64,000 nt of DNA from Stutzerimonas stutzeri (GCF_002890895.1 NZ_POUL01000011.1:62001-126000); one strand, 5' to 3'. Positions 8,695 to 18,356 are shown, counted from the stretch's first letter. The notes: generated by a model from the letters alone, not told the origin. A program made the numbers and translations.

Positions 8695-8786
8695 CCGCCG
8701 CAACACGCAGCTGACCGAAGACCGCCGCCTGGAAACCACTTGCTAGAGCGGGTCGGGCACCAGCCCCTGTTGCAGCGAGTCACTTC

Positions 8787-8804
8787 CTGTCACATGGCTG
8801 CAAC
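8787..8804 (+). promoter_or_regulatory. Pho box upstream of phoB
   Basis: CTGTCAC-ATGG-CTGCAAC matches the PhoB box layout (two 7-mers like CTGTCAT separated by 4 bases). A -10-like TATCTA (8813-8818) lies 8 bases downstream, the usual PhoB-activated promoter spacing. It indicates positive autoregulation of phoBR under phosphate limitation. Confidence 0.8.
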
Positions 8805-8853
8805 ATTTCCGTTATCTAATGCCGAGCGACAACAAAACGGACCGAGAGCGGAC

Positions 8854-9543
8854 ATGAACGGCAAATGCATACTGATCGTCGATGACGAAGCGCCGATTCG
8901 GGAAATGATCGTGGTAGCGCTGGAGATGGCCGGCTACGAATGCCTTGAAGCGGAAAACATCCAGCAGGCCCATGCGCTGATCATCGACCGCCAACCGGAC
9001 CTGATCCTGCTCGACTGGATGCTGCCAGGTACCTCGGGCATCGAGCTGGCACGACGCCTCAAGCGGGACGAGATGACGGCCAACACACCGATCATCATGC
9101 TTACCGCCAAGGACGCCGAGGACAACAAGATCCAGGGTCTGGAAGTGGGCGCCGACGACTACATCACCAAGCCCTTTTCGCCACGTGAGCTGGTTGCGCG
9201 CCTGAAGGCCGTGCTGCGCCGCGCAGGCACCAGCGACAACGAAACGCCTATCGAGATCGGCGGTCTGTTGCTGGACCCCGTCAGCCACCGGGTAACCATC
9301 GACGGCACGCCGGCAGACATGGGCCCGACCGAGTACCGTCTGTTGCAGTTCTTCATGACCCACCAGGAACGTGCCTATACCCGCGGACAGTTGCTCGACC
9401 AGGTGTGGGGCGGCAATGTGTACGTCGAGGAGCGCACCGTGGACGTGCATATCCGTCGCCTGCGCAAAGCATTGGGCGAGACCTATGAAAACCTGGTGCA
9501 AACCGTGCGTGGCACCGGATACCGTTTCTCCACCAAGAGCTGA
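8854..9543 (+). CDS. phoB: Phosphate regulon response regulator
   Basis: A 229-residue OmpR/PhoB-family regulator. The receiver domain has the acidic cluster [10 protein letters not shown], phospho-acceptor Asp in [10 protein letters not shown] (about residue 54) and the conserved Lys in [12 protein letters not shown]. The winged-helix DNA-binding domain contains [19 protein letters not shown] and [15 protein letters not shown] 8854 is chosen over the longer frame because it gives the standard PhoB length and leaves the Pho box upstream. phoR follows after 80 bases. Confidence 0.96.
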   Translation: MNGKCILIVDDEAPIREMIVVALEMAGYECLEAENIQQAHALIIDRQPDLILLDWMLPGTSGIELARRLKRDEMTANTPIIMLTAKDAEDNKIQGLEVGADDYITKPFSPRELVARLKAVLRRAGTSDNETPIEIGGLLLDPVSHRVTIDGTPADMGPTEYRLLQFFMTHQERAYTRGQLLDQVWGGNVYVEERTVDVHIRRLRKALGETYENLVQTVRGTGYRFSTKS

Positions 9544-9623
9544 ACAAGCCGCAACCGCCGGGCATTCGCTGGCGTTGTAGATCCATTCCGGCCGGCCCCA
9601 AGCTGCCTCAAGGAGCGTTAGCG

Positions 9624-10925
9624 GTGAATCAAGACTGGCAAGGCGCCCTGGTGCGCCGCCTGCTGTTGATATTGGCTGGATGCCTGCTGGTGGGCCTGGT
9701 CACAGGCGAATATGCCTGGGCGCTGGTCATCGGCCTCACCGGCTACCTGGCATGGACCCTGCGCCAGATCCGCCGTTTGCTGCTGTGGCTGAAGAGCGAT
9801 CAGACCGACCAGCCGCCGCCAGACAGCCATGGCATCTGGGGTGAAATCTTCGACAACCTGTACCAGCTCCAGCGCCGCGACCTGCGTCTGCGCGCCCAGT
9901 TGCAGTCGGTGATCGACCGGGTGCAGGGCTCTACCACTGCACTCAGGGATGCAGTGATCATGCTCGACAGCGACGGTAATCTGGAGTGGTGGAACCCTGC
10001 TGCCGAGCGCCTGCTGGGCCTGAAGAAGCCGCAGGATACCGGTCATCCGGTGACCAACCTGGTCCGCCACCCGAGCTTCAAGGAATATTTCGAAAAAGGG
10101 CGCCACGAGGAACCCCTGGAGCTGTCCTCGCCCGTCAACGACAGGCTCTGGCTGCAGGTCACCATCACCCGCTACGGCAACAGCGAGCACCTGATGGTGG
10201 TGCGCGACATCACCCGTTTGCATCTGCTGGAGCAAATGCGGAAGGACTTCGTGGCCAACGTTTCCCACGAGCTGCGTACGCCGTTGACGGTGATCGCCGG
10301 CTATCTGGAAACGATGCTCGAACACACCGATGAAATGCCCGCCCGCTGGCCGCGTGCGCTGAATCAGATGAATCAGCAGGCCGGGCGCATGCAGCACCTG
10401 CTCAACGACCTGTTGCTGCTTGCCAAGCTGGAGGCGACGAATCCACCGACCAACTCACAGCCGGTAGCTGTCGCGACATTGCTGCAGTCGATCAAGGGCG
10501 ACGCCCAGGCACTGTCGGCCGAGCGCAACCATCGGATATCTCTGGAAGCAGACCCAACCCTGCTGCTCAAAGGCAGCGAGAGCGAACTGCGCAGCGCCTT
10601 CTCCAACCTGGTGTTCAATGCTGTGAAATACACGCCAGACCATGGCGAAGTGCATATCCGCTGGTGGTGCAACGAACATGGCGCCCACCTGGCGGTGCAG
10701 GATTTCGGCATCGGCATCGAATCCAAGCATCTGCCGCGCTTGACTGAACGCTTCTACCGAGTCGATTCCAGCCGGGCCAGCAACACCGGCGGCACCGGCC
10801 TCGGCCTGGCGATCGTCAAGCACGTGCTGCTGCGCCATCAAGGCCGCCTGGACATCAACAGCACGCCCGGCAAGGGCAGCACCTTCACCTGTCACTTCCC
10901 GTTGAGCCAGGCCACGGTACAGTGA
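9624..10925 (+). CDS. phoR: Phosphate regulon sensor histidine kinase
   Basis: A 433-residue membrane kinase. Two adjacent N-terminal hydrophobic segments (about residues 10-50) are followed by a cytoplasmic linker, a PAS domain (about 95-200, DAVIMLDSDGNLEWWNPAAE), the dimerisation domain with H-box NVSHELRTPLTVI, and a HATPase domain with N-box (NLVFNAVKYT) and G-boxes (DFGIGIE, GTGLGLAIVKH). It phosphorylates PhoB according to signals from the Pst transporter. The start codon is GTG (9624), preceded by AAGGAG. Confidence 0.95.
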   Translation: MNQDWQGALVRRLLLILAGCLLVGLVTGEYAWALVIGLTGYLAWTLRQIRRLLLWLKSDQTDQPPPDSHGIWGEIFDNLYQLQRRDLRLRAQLQSVIDRVQGSTTALRDAVIMLDSDGNLEWWNPAAERLLGLKKPQDTGHPVTNLVRHPSFKEYFEKGRHEEPLELSSPVNDRLWLQVTITRYGNSEHLMVVRDITRLHLLEQMRKDFVANVSHELRTPLTVIAGYLETMLEHTDEMPARWPRALNQMNQQAGRMQHLLNDLLLLAKLEATNPPTNSQPVAVATLLQSIKGDAQALSAERNHRISLEADPTLLLKGSESELRSAFSNLVFNAVKYTPDHGEVHIRWWCNEHGAHLAVQDFGIGIESKHLPRLTERFYRVDSSRASNTGGTGLGLAIVKHVLLRHQGRLDINSTPGKGSTFTCHFPLSQATVQ

Positions 10926-11023
10926 CCGCTGCGCGGCCGGCCGAAACCTGACGCCCAATGGCGCCTTGAAATAACCCCGGGCCGGCCCCATCCTTGGGCC
11001 GTCTTCGACTACCCGACACCCTA

Positions 11024-12367
11024 ATGGACCCTTCCCCCGCTAGTTACGCCGCTTCATCCTATTTCGCCGACTTCGGCATGATTCTGTTTGCGCTTTTCCT
11101 GGTCTTGCTCAATGGCTTCTTTGTGGCGGCCGAGTTCGCCATGGTCAAGCTGCGCGCCACCAAGGTCGAGGCCATTGCCAAGCAGCATGGCTGGCGCGGG
11201 CACATCCTGCGCAAAGTGCACAGTCAGCTGGATGCCTACCTCTCTGCCTGCCAGCTGGGGATTACCCTCGCCTCACTGGGCCTCGGCTGGGTCGGTGAGC
11301 CGGCCTTTGCTCACCTGCTGGAGCCGGTCATGGCTGCCGTTGGCATCCAGTCCCAGGCTGTCGTGCATGGCATCGCCTTTTTCACGGCGTTTTTCATCAT
11401 TTCCTATCTGCACATCGTCATCGGTGAGCTGGCGCCCAAGTCCTGGGCGATCCGCAAGCCCGAGCTGCTTTCGCTGTGGACGGCTGCACCGCTGTACTTG
11501 TTCTACTGGGCGATGTACCCCGCCATCTACCTGCTCAACGCCAGCGCCAACGCGATTCTTCGGGTAGCCGGCCAGGGTGAGCCCGGCAGTCATCATGAAC
11601 ACCACTACAGCCGCGAAGAGCTGAAGCTGATCCTGCATTCAAACCGGGCCCTGGACCCGGCCAACCAGGACATCAAAGTGCTCGCCTCGGCAGTCGAGAT
11701 GAGTGAGTTGGAGGTGGCGGACTGGGCCAACTCCCGGGAGGACCTGGTTCAGCTGGAACACTGTGCCTCGCTGGCAGAAATCCTCGACGTGATCCGCCGC
11801 CATAAGTACAGCCGCTACCCTGCATATGACAGCGAGCAGGGTGACTACATCGGGCTGCTGCACATCAAGGACTTGCTGCTGGCGTTAGCCAGCGACGACC
11901 AGTTGGCCCAGCACTTCGTGCTCAGCGACATACTGCGACCCCTGGAACGCGTGCCGCGCTATCTGCCGCTCAACGTGCTGCTGGAACAATTCCGCCAAGG
12001 CGGAGCGCACTTCGTGCTGGTTGAAGAGGGCGACCACAAGGTAGTGGGCTTCCTGACCATGGAGGATGTGCTGGAAGTGCTGGTCGGGGACATTCAGGAC
12101 GAGCATCGCAAGACCGAGCGCGGCATCCTCGCTTATCAGCCTGGCAAATTGCTGGTGCGTGGCGACACCCCGCTGTTCAAGCTCGAACGCCTGCTCGGTA
12201 TCGACCTGGACCATATCGAGGCCGACACCTTGGCAGGGCTGATCTACGAAACCCTCAAGCGCGTCCCGGAAGAAAACGAGGAGTTGCTGGTCGACGATCT
12301 GCAGATCGTGGTCAAGAAGATGCGCGGCCCGAAGATCGTGTTGGCCAAGGTGTTGAAGCAGGAATAA
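11024..12367 (+). CDS. CNNM/CorC-type membrane protein with CBS domains
   Basis: A 447-residue inner-membrane protein of the hemolysin C/CorB family. It has an N-terminal DUF21 transmembrane domain (about 15-200, with LNGFFVAAEFAMVKLR), two CBS domains (about 215-340, RYPAYDSEQGDYIGLLHIKD and VVGFLTMEDVLEVLVGDI) and a C-terminal CorC/HlyC domain. Family members are linked to Mg2+ or Co2+ export and divalent-cation tolerance. ATG 11024 (MDPSPASYAA) is the first good start after phoR; the position downstream of phoR is also known in Pseudomonas genomes. Confidence 0.88.
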   Translation: MDPSPASYAASSYFADFGMILFALFLVLLNGFFVAAEFAMVKLRATKVEAIAKQHGWRGHILRKVHSQLDAYLSACQLGITLASLGLGWVGEPAFAHLLEPVMAAVGIQSQAVVHGIAFFTAFFIISYLHIVIGELAPKSWAIRKPELLSLWTAAPLYLFYWAMYPAIYLLNASANAILRVAGQGEPGSHHEHHYSREELKLILHSNRALDPANQDIKVLASAVEMSELEVADWANSREDLVQLEHCASLAEILDVIRRHKYSRYPAYDSEQGDYIGLLHIKDLLLALASDDQLAQHFVLSDILRPLERVPRYLPLNVLLEQFRQGGAHFVLVEEGDHKVVGFLTMEDVLEVLVGDIQDEHRKTERGILAYQPGKLLVRGDTPLFKLERLLGIDLDHIEADTLAGLIYETLKRVPEENEELLVDDLQIVVKKMRGPKIVLAKVLKQE

Positions 12368-12448
12368 GCCAGCTGGCTTTCAGCTGCGGTTCGAGCGCTA
12401 GCGTCGGGCTTTTGCTTTCGACCCATGACTAGGGGCTTGCAGCTACCC

Positions 12449-13360
12449 TTAGTCCCCACCAACCGCGAAATTCGGCAGGCTGTTGACTGGCTGGGCGAAA
12501 TCGAAGGGAATCGACTCGACCGCCAGGCCGACGTTGCGCTGGACGACGAAATGCAGATGCGGGCCGGTGCTGTTGCCGGTATTGCCCGAGCGCGCCAGCA
12601 GGGAACCGGCTTCGATACGCTGCCCTTCGCCGACACTGACCGAGCCTTTCATCAGGTGTAGGTAGACGCCCATGGTGCCGTCATCATGCAGCACACGGAC
12701 GAAGTTACCGGCCGGGTTGTTGCCTCGTCCGCTCTGGGCGTTCTCGATCTTGACCACCATGCCGCCCCGCGCCGCGATGATCGGCGTACCCTCGGGCATG
12801 GCGATGTCGGCGGCGTACCGACCTTTCGGGGTGAAGTGGCTGTACTTGCCGTTGGCGCCCTGAGTCAGGCGGAACGGGCCGCCGCGCCAGGGTAGCGGAT
12901 ACTTGTAGGGCTTGGGTAACAGGCGTGGATCGCCGAGCGCGTGGCGCAGCTTGGGCGTGTATTTCAGCGGCTTGGAAGGGTCGAGCGGGGCCAGGGTTGC
13001 CAGGCGGATTTGGCTGCGCGGCGGCAGCACCCAGCGGATTGGCTTGTCCGGTGCGCCGACGGCGTTCTGCACACCCGTCAGTTTGAGCTCCACATCGACC
13101 GGGGCGAACAGGTCGTTGCGCACCACGAGGGTTTCGCCCCCGGCATGCTTGCGGGTTTCCAGCTTTACCTGGGTGTCGAGCTTCTCGACCATTCGATCAC
13201 TGAAGGTGAACACGCGCGCACCCGGTGCAGCCTGGTCGCTGTAGGTGACCACGCCGTTGGCGTCGGTGTACTTGTAGATGGTGAGGGCCGAGGCAGGCAT
13301 GGCCAGCCAGAACAACCCAAGAGCAAGAAAGGTGCGCCCCAACATAACGGCAGACTTCAT
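12449..13360 (-). CDS. M23-family metallopeptidase, exported (LytM-type)
   Basis: A 303-residue exported protein. A signal peptide ends near MPASALT; a DUF4124-like segment follows (IYKYTDANGVVTYSDQAAPG). The C-terminal peptidase domain carries the zinc-site motifs HFTPKGRYAADIAMPEG (H, D) and GPHLHFVVQRN (HxH). Such enzymes cut peptidoglycan cross-links, or act as regulators of amidases when degenerate. Here all metal ligands appear present. ATG 13360 begins MKSAVMLGRTFLALG; the upstream extension to 13417 is not needed. It is convergent with the CBS-domain gene. Confidence 0.88.
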   Translation of the reverse strand: MKSAVMLGRTFLALGLFWLAMPASALTIYKYTDANGVVTYSDQAAPGARVFTFSDRMVEKLDTQVKLETRKHAGGETLVVRNDLFAPVDVELKLTGVQNAVGAPDKPIRWVLPPRSQIRLATLAPLDPSKPLKYTPKLRHALGDPRLLPKPYKYPLPWRGGPFRLTQGANGKYSHFTPKGRYAADIAMPEGTPIIAARGGMVVKIENAQSGRGNNPAGNFVRVLHDDGTMGVYLHLMKGSVSVGEGQRIEAGSLLARSGNTGNSTGPHLHFVVQRNVGLAVESIPFDFAQPVNSLPNFAVGGD

Positions 13361-13508
13361 GTGGTTATGTGTCAGAGCGCTGCAGACTAACAGCGCAGCG
13401 GTGTAAGCGCGAGCCACCGACTGTCAGCCTGTGAAATGGTTCATCGCATCATTGGGTTTTCCGGACAGTCGGTCGCACTGCTCGCATTCTCAACCGCCTC
13501 GGCGGTCC

Positions 13509-14423
13509 TTAAGCGCCCGGCACGAAGTGACGCTGAGCGGTGCCCCGAGCGATCAGCCGGGACAGGTAATCGAGCTTTTGCGGATCGCGATCGACGAAGC
13601 GAAAGGTCAATTGCAGCCACTCACTGTCCGGCTTGGGTTCCAGCGCTGCGACCGCGTGCAGATAGCCATTGAGGCGTGCCACCTCCCCGCCTTCGCCCTG
13701 CTCCAGATCGAGCACTGCGCTCTCCAGCACCTGCGGTAGCGTCTCACCGCGCCTGACCACTAGCAGCCCCTCTTTAAGACTGAGGGCCTTGATGACGCAC
13801 GCAAGCGTCCCGCTCGCCAGGCGCAGCTGGCCTTGGCCGCGACCGCCACTGGCTGCTGTTGGTTTGGCTGCGCCCGGCTGCACGAGCGGCGCGGCGAAAC
13901 CGGGCGCCGGCGACACAGCCGCCGCAGCGGATGCCGGTTTGATGACTTCAGCCTTACCGCCCGTCAACGCAGCCAAGGAATCGTTAGCCATGCCGGTGTT
14001 GGTCGGCCGTGCCGGTGCGCTGGCAGCCAACGCACCGAGCTTGCCGGCCCTTCCAAGGGCCTTGCGGACCTTGGTGGTCAATTGTTCGTTGGAGAATGGC
14101 TTGCCGATGAAATCGGATACACCGGACTGGATCGCCTGCACCACGTTTTCCTTGTCGCCACGGCTGGTGACCATGATGAACGGGGTGGTTTTGAGCTTTT
14201 CCTGAGCGCGGCACCAGGTGAGCAGTTCAAGGCCGGACATTTCCGGCATTTCCCAATCGCAGAGGATCAGGTCGAAAGAATCGCGATCGAGCATCTGCTG
14301 GGCCTTACGCCCGTTCACAGCGTCCTCGATACGAATCCCCGGGAAGTGGCTACGCAACCCTTTCTTGATCAAATCCCGAATGAAGGGTGCGTCATCCACC
14401 ACCAGCACACTGACCTTGCTCAT
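13509..14423 (-). CDS. Stand-alone response regulator with linker and PilZ-like C-terminus
   Basis: A 304-residue protein. Receiver domain about 1-125: acidic pair VDDAPF, phospho-acceptor Asp56 in LCDWEMPEMSG, and switch Lys in FIGKPFSNEQ. An Ala/Pro-rich linker (about 135-200) leads to a C-terminal beta-rich domain (about 200-300) that resembles a PilZ-type barrel but lacks a clear RxxxR motif, so c-di-GMP binding is unproven. No kinase lies beside it. ATG 14423 (MSKVSVLVVDD) is preceded by AGGAGCGAGTG; codons upstream to 14609 are rejected. Confidence 0.85.
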   Translation of the reverse strand: MSKVSVLVVDDAPFIRDLIKKGLRSHFPGIRIEDAVNGRKAQQMLDRDSFDLILCDWEMPEMSGLELLTWCRAQEKLKTTPFIMVTSRGDKENVVQAIQSGVSDFIGKPFSNEQLTTKVRKALGRAGKLGALAASAPARPTNTGMANDSLAALTGGKAEVIKPASAAAAVSPAPGFAAPLVQPGAAKPTAASGGRGQGQLRLASGTLACVIKALSLKEGLLVVRRGETLPQVLESAVLDLEQGEGGEVARLNGYLHAVAALEPKPDSEWLQLTFRFVDRDPQKLDYLSRLIARGTAQRHFVPGA

Positions 14424-14607
14424 CACTCGCTCCTGCATGAATGGCCGCCAGCATAGCGTCAGCAGCCCGATGAAAAAAGCGTTCCAGATCAAAGCGGCGG
14501 CCAGCCTCTTTTCTGGGCACACAGAGGACACCTGCTCCTGATCAGGACAACGCCTGGATCTGCCCGGCATACTGCAGCCATTTCGCTCAGCAAACCGCGA
14601 GGCCGCC

Positions 14608-15402
14608 ATGGTTCAGCATATTCTTGTCGCCCACGATCTCAGCCCCGAGGCCGGCCTGGCCTTGAGCCGCGCGGCGCAGTTGGCGCAGCAAACCGGAGCA
14701 CGACTGAGCGTGCTGCACGTTCTGACAGGCCAGCCGGACGCGAAGGAGCAGCAGCATGCACAGGTTTATCTGCACACAACGCTTGAACGTCACGGCCTTG
14801 CTCAGCTGCAACCGTGGATCCGCCAGGGTCGCGCCGCCGAGGAAATTCTTACCCAAGCCGCCGGGCTGGAAATCGACTTGCTGATAATGGGCCGCCACCA
14901 CCGGCAGTCGCCGCAAGGCTTCGCCGGCACCACGCTGGAGCAGGTCCTGCAGAGCTGCCCCGCGCCGCTGCTGTTGGCGGTCACGCCTGCAGCCCCCTAC
15001 TCACGCGCGCTGGCTGCGCTGGATTACTCCGGCTGCGCCAGTCGCGCACTGCAGTCGGCGTGGCAGTTGATGTCCGCCGGGAGTGCTCTCACCGCACTGA
15101 ATATCTATGAGTCATCGGAAGTGTGCCCGCCGGAATCAGCCGAGCTGACGCTGCAGCACGAACTGTTCGACCAGCTTGTCGCGGATCTTCGCCGGCACCT
15201 GGCCGATACCGGTGCCCAGTTGCAGTCGAGCTTACGGTACGGTGAGCGCAACAACTGTCTAGACTCGGCCATTGCGGCGGTGCAACCACAACTCCTGGCA
15301 CTGGGCAGCCACAGCCGTGGCACGATGAGCGAAGCGCTGCTCGGCAGCCTTACACGAGAGTATCTCGACCAGCCCCCCTGCGACGTGCTGATCGCTCACT
15401 GA
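14608..15402 (+). CDS. Universal stress protein with two Usp domains
   Basis: A 264-residue cytoplasmic protein. First Usp domain about 1-128 (ILVAHDLSPEAGLALSRAAQ, with LLIMGRHHRQSPQGFAGTTLE as the ATP-site G-2x-G-9x-G-like region). The second is about 135-264 and ends with LALGSHSRGTMSEALLGSLT. Tandem Usp proteins of this type respond to stress or low oxygen in pseudomonads. It diverges from the response regulator gene across 184 bases in which I found no clear Anr box. Confidence 0.88.
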   Translation: MVQHILVAHDLSPEAGLALSRAAQLAQQTGARLSVLHVLTGQPDAKEQQHAQVYLHTTLERHGLAQLQPWIRQGRAAEEILTQAAGLEIDLLIMGRHHRQSPQGFAGTTLEQVLQSCPAPLLLAVTPAAPYSRALAALDYSGCASRALQSAWQLMSAGSALTALNIYESSEVCPPESAELTLQHELFDQLVADLRRHLADTGAQLQSSLRYGERNNCLDSAIAAVQPQLLALGSHSRGTMSEALLGSLTREYLDQPPCDVLIAH

Positions 15403-15571
15403 CACCCGGGCGGGCCAATAGATGTTGCGAGCGGACAGTTCTGACGGAACCGTCCTGCCGGGCGCTGCAGTTGCGCCTGCACAAAACCTTGCGACGTTTA
15501 GCGCTATAAACAAGAGCGACGCGCCTTGGCCGCCGCATCGAGGGCGCGAAAAAGCAGTCCGTGAAATTCGA

Positions 15572-16345
15572 TCAGCCCGCGTTTTCCAGATAGGCGTGCA
15601 ACTCGACGAACTGCTGCGTCAGCTTGTGCCGTGGGTCGAGGTGGATGAGCGGCGTGCAGACCTGATGCGACTCGCGCATGCGCACCGAGCTCATCAGATG
15701 CACCGGCAGTACGGGCAGCCCCTCGGCCAGCAGTTCGTCGATCATCTGCTGCGGCAGGGCCGCGCGCGGCTGGAATTGGTTGACGACGATACCTTCGACT
15801 CGCAGCGCTTCATTGTGGTCTTCCTGCAGCTCCTCGATTTCCTCGAGCAGGCTATACAGCGCCTGACGGGAAAAGCTGTCGCAGTCGAACGGTATCAGGC
15901 AACTGTCCGCGGCTATCAGGGCCGACAGGGTAAAGAAGTTCAGTGCCGGCGGCGTGTCCAGATAGATGCGCTCGTACTCTTCAGAGAGGCTTTCCATCAG
16001 CTTCCGCAGCTTGTTGATCTTGTGCTTGGCTTCGAGCTTGGGTTGCAGATCGGCCAATTCCGCGGTGGCGGTAATCAGGTGCAGGTTTTCGAAACGGGTT
16101 TCGGTGATCGGTGGGCGAGCCTTCTTGCCCGCCGGCCCTCCCGCCAGGATTTGCTTGAAGTAGTCGGCGATCCCCGTCGGCAGTTCGTCGCCGGTCAGCC
16201 CGGTGAGGTAATGACTGGAATTGGCTTGCGCATCCAGGTCGATCAGCAGCGTGCGATAGCCTTGCGCTGCGCTGACTGCCGCCAGGTTGCAGGCAATGCT
16301 GGACTTGCCGACCCCACCTTTTTGATTGAATACGACCCGTCGCAT
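15572..16345 (-). CDS. ParA/MinD-type P-loop ATPase, orphan
   Basis: A 257-residue ATPase. The deviant Walker A motif KGGVGKSS is at residues 9-16. Walker A-prime (LLIDLDAQANSSHYL) and Walker B-like (RIYLDTPPAL) segments follow. The family positions plasmids, chromosomes or protein clusters on the nucleoid. No parB-like gene or parS array is visible nearby, so a chromosome-segregation role is not supported; another cargo-positioning role is possible. ATG 16345 starts MRRVVFNQKGGVGK, six codons inside the open frame. Confidence 0.85.
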   Translation of the reverse strand: MRRVVFNQKGGVGKSSIACNLAAVSAAQGYRTLLIDLDAQANSSHYLTGLTGDELPTGIADYFKQILAGGPAGKKARPPITETRFENLHLITATAELADLQPKLEAKHKINKLRKLMESLSEEYERIYLDTPPALNFFTLSALIAADSCLIPFDCDSFSRQALYSLLEEIEELQEDHNEALRVEGIVVNQFQPRAALPQQMIDELLAEGLPVLPVHLMSSVRMRESHQVCTPLIHLDPRHKLTQQFVELHAYLENAG

Positions 16346-16484
16346 GCGCTGCCCTCTGATCATGGTTTACCCAGAGTCTATACAACGCAGATGGCACTCT
16401 GGCGACTTTCCTGAACACTCGCCCTGCCGGTTAGGCCGTTCAGCTTTGCTACCCTGAGCGCACAACGACAACGAGGAAAGAGAT

Positions 16485-17549
16485 GTGCCAAAGTTTCTGA
16501 TCGCTTTGCTGTTCGCCTTATTAAGCCAGCAGGCCACTGCTCAGCCACAAGGCGACGTGCTGCGTGTGGGCATTACGGAGGTGCCGCCCTTCGTCATTCA
16601 GGAGGCCGATGGCAGTTGGAGCGGCATCAGCATCGATCTGTGGCAGGCCATCGCCGAGCAGGCAGGATATCGCTACGAGTTGCAGCCCATGGCGTTCGAT
16701 CAGCTGCTGCCCGGACTGAAGCAGGATCAGCTGGATGTGGTGGTCGGCGCGCTGACCATGACCGCCGAGCGCGAGGCGCTGGTGGATTTCACCCACCCGT
16801 TCTACCGCACGGGGCTGGCAATCGGCGTTCCGCCGGCCCAGCAGGGCAGTGGCTGGGGCGCCGTTCGAGCCCTGTTTTCCTGGCAATTCGCGAGCTTGGT
16901 GCTGGGCCTGGGCGCGTTATTGCTGCTGGTCGGCGCGCTGCTCTGGCTGTTCGAGCGCCGGCGCAACCGCGAGCAGTTCGGCGGCAGTTCGGTCGAGGGG
17001 CTAGGCAACAGCTTCTGGTGGGCAGCGGTCACCATGACCACCGTCGGCTATGGTGACAAGGCGCCGGTTACCCTCGGCGGTCGCCTGATCGCCATTGTCT
17101 GGATGTTCGCTGCATTGATCATGGTGTCGACCTTCACCGCGGCCGTGACCAGCACCTTGACGGTTGGCAGCCTGAAAAGCGGGCTGCAAGGGCCGGACGA
17201 TCTGCGCGGCGCTCACGTAGCGACGGTAGACGGCACCGTCAGCTCCGACTATTTACAGCACCACCGCGTACGCACCACCGCCTTTTCCGACCTCAGTCAG
17301 GCGATTCAAGCCGTGATCGATGGCGAGGCGGACGCTGTCGTCTACGACCAGCCGATCCTTCAGTACCGAAACGCCGAGCGGCAGGGCGAGGGCTTACGAC
17401 TGCTGCCCGGCACCTTTGAAGATCAATCCTATGCCTTTGCCGTGCGCGCTGGCAGCCCGTACCGGGAGCGGCTGAGCCAAGCGATTCTGGATATCACCAA
17501 CAGCCCCCGCTGGCCGGACATGCAGGCACGCTACCTGGGCGGGCAATAG
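16485..17549 (+). CDS. Ionotropic glutamate receptor-like potassium channel
   Basis: A 354-residue membrane protein. It has a signal peptide (1-20), first half of a type-3 solute-binding domain (about 25-118, GITEVPPFVIQ), TM1 (about 135-156), a pore helix and selectivity filter TMTTVGYGD (183-191), TM2 (about 200-222), then the second half of the binding domain (about 232-350). This is the GluR0 layout: an extracellular amino-acid-binding clamshell interrupted by an inverted two-TM K+ pore. The filter TVGYGD predicts K+ selectivity. Start GTG 16485 is preceded by GAGGAAAG. Confidence 0.85.
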   Translation: MPKFLIALLFALLSQQATAQPQGDVLRVGITEVPPFVIQEADGSWSGISIDLWQAIAEQAGYRYELQPMAFDQLLPGLKQDQLDVVVGALTMTAEREALVDFTHPFYRTGLAIGVPPAQQGSGWGAVRALFSWQFASLVLGLGALLLLVGALLWLFERRRNREQFGGSSVEGLGNSFWWAAVTMTTVGYGDKAPVTLGGRLIAIVWMFAALIMVSTFTAAVTSTLTVGSLKSGLQGPDDLRGAHVATVDGTVSSDYLQHHRVRTTAFSDLSQAIQAVIDGEADAVVYDQPILQYRNAERQGEGLRLLPGTFEDQSYAFAVRAGSPYRERLSQAILDITNSPRWPDMQARYLGGQ

Positions 17550-17561
17550 AGCAAGGGCGTC

Positions 17562-18356
17562 TCAGACGGCAACCGGGGCCTTGATGTGCGGATGGGCTTC
17601 GTAGCCGACCAGTTCGAAGTCCTCGAAGCGGAAGGCGAACAGATCCTTTACCTCGGGGTTGAGCTGCATGGTCGGCAGCGGCAGCGGCTCGCGGGTCAAC
17701 TGCAGGTCGGCCTGCTCCAGGTGATTGGCATAGAGGTGGCAATCACCGCCGCTCCAGATGAATTCACCGGGTTGCAGGTCGCACACCTGCGCCACCATCA
17801 GCGTCAGCAATGCGTAGCTGGCGATGTTGAAGGGCACACCGAGGAAGATGTCAGCCGAGCGCTGGTAGAGCTGGCAGCTGAGCTTGCCGTCCGCCACATA
17901 GAACTGGAACAGCGCGTGGCATGGCGGTAGGGCCATCTGATCGACCAGCGCCGGGTTCCAGGCTGACACCATCAGCCGCCGCGAATCCGGGTTTTTCTTG
18001 ATCATCTCCACCAGCTTGCTGATCTGGTCGACCGACTCGCCGTTGGGCGCCGGCCAATTGCGCCACTGGTAGCCGTAGACCGGGCCGAGCTCACCGTTCT
18101 CGTCGGCCCATTCGTCCCAGATCCGCACCCCGTTTTCCTGCAGGTACTTGATATTGGTATCGCCCTGAAGAAACCACAGCAGCTCGTGAATGATCGATTT
18201 CAGGTGGCACTTCTTGGTCGTCACCAGCGGGAAGCCGTCCGCCAGGTCGAAGCGCATTTGATGACCAAATACGCTGTAGGTGCCAGTGCCGGTGCGATCG
18301 CTCTTGAAGGTGCCGTGCTCGCGCACATGGCGCATCAGGTCGAGATACTGTTTCAT
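17562..18356 (-). CDS. thyA: Thymidylate synthase
   Basis: A 264-residue enzyme, the same length as E. coli ThyA. It methylates dUMP to dTMP using methylenetetrahydrofolate. The catalytic Cys lies in [12 protein letters not shown] and the folate/dUMP residues in [19 protein letters not shown]. The open frame continues to 18404, but ATG 18356 ([15 protein letters not shown]) gives the conserved N-terminus. It lies downstream of lgt, the order found in many Pseudomonas, separated by a structured spacer. Confidence 0.97.
   Translation of the reverse strand: MKQYLDLMRHVREHGTFKSDRTGTGTYSVFGHQMRFDLADGFPLVTTKKCHLKSIIHELLWFLQGDTNIKYLQENGVRIWDEWADENGELGPVYGYQWRNWPAPNGESVDQISKLVEMIKKNPDSRRLMVSAWNPALVDQMALPPCHALFQFYVADGKLSCQLYQRSADIFLGVPFNIASYALLTLMVAQVCDLQPGEFIWSGGDCHLYANHLEQADLQLTREPLPLPTMQLNPEVKDLFAFRFEDFELVGYEAHPHIKAPVAV

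Noticed and set aside
12367-12385. AGCCAGCTGGCT palindrome as terminator
   Set aside because: No loop and no T-tract; too short to count as an intrinsic terminator.
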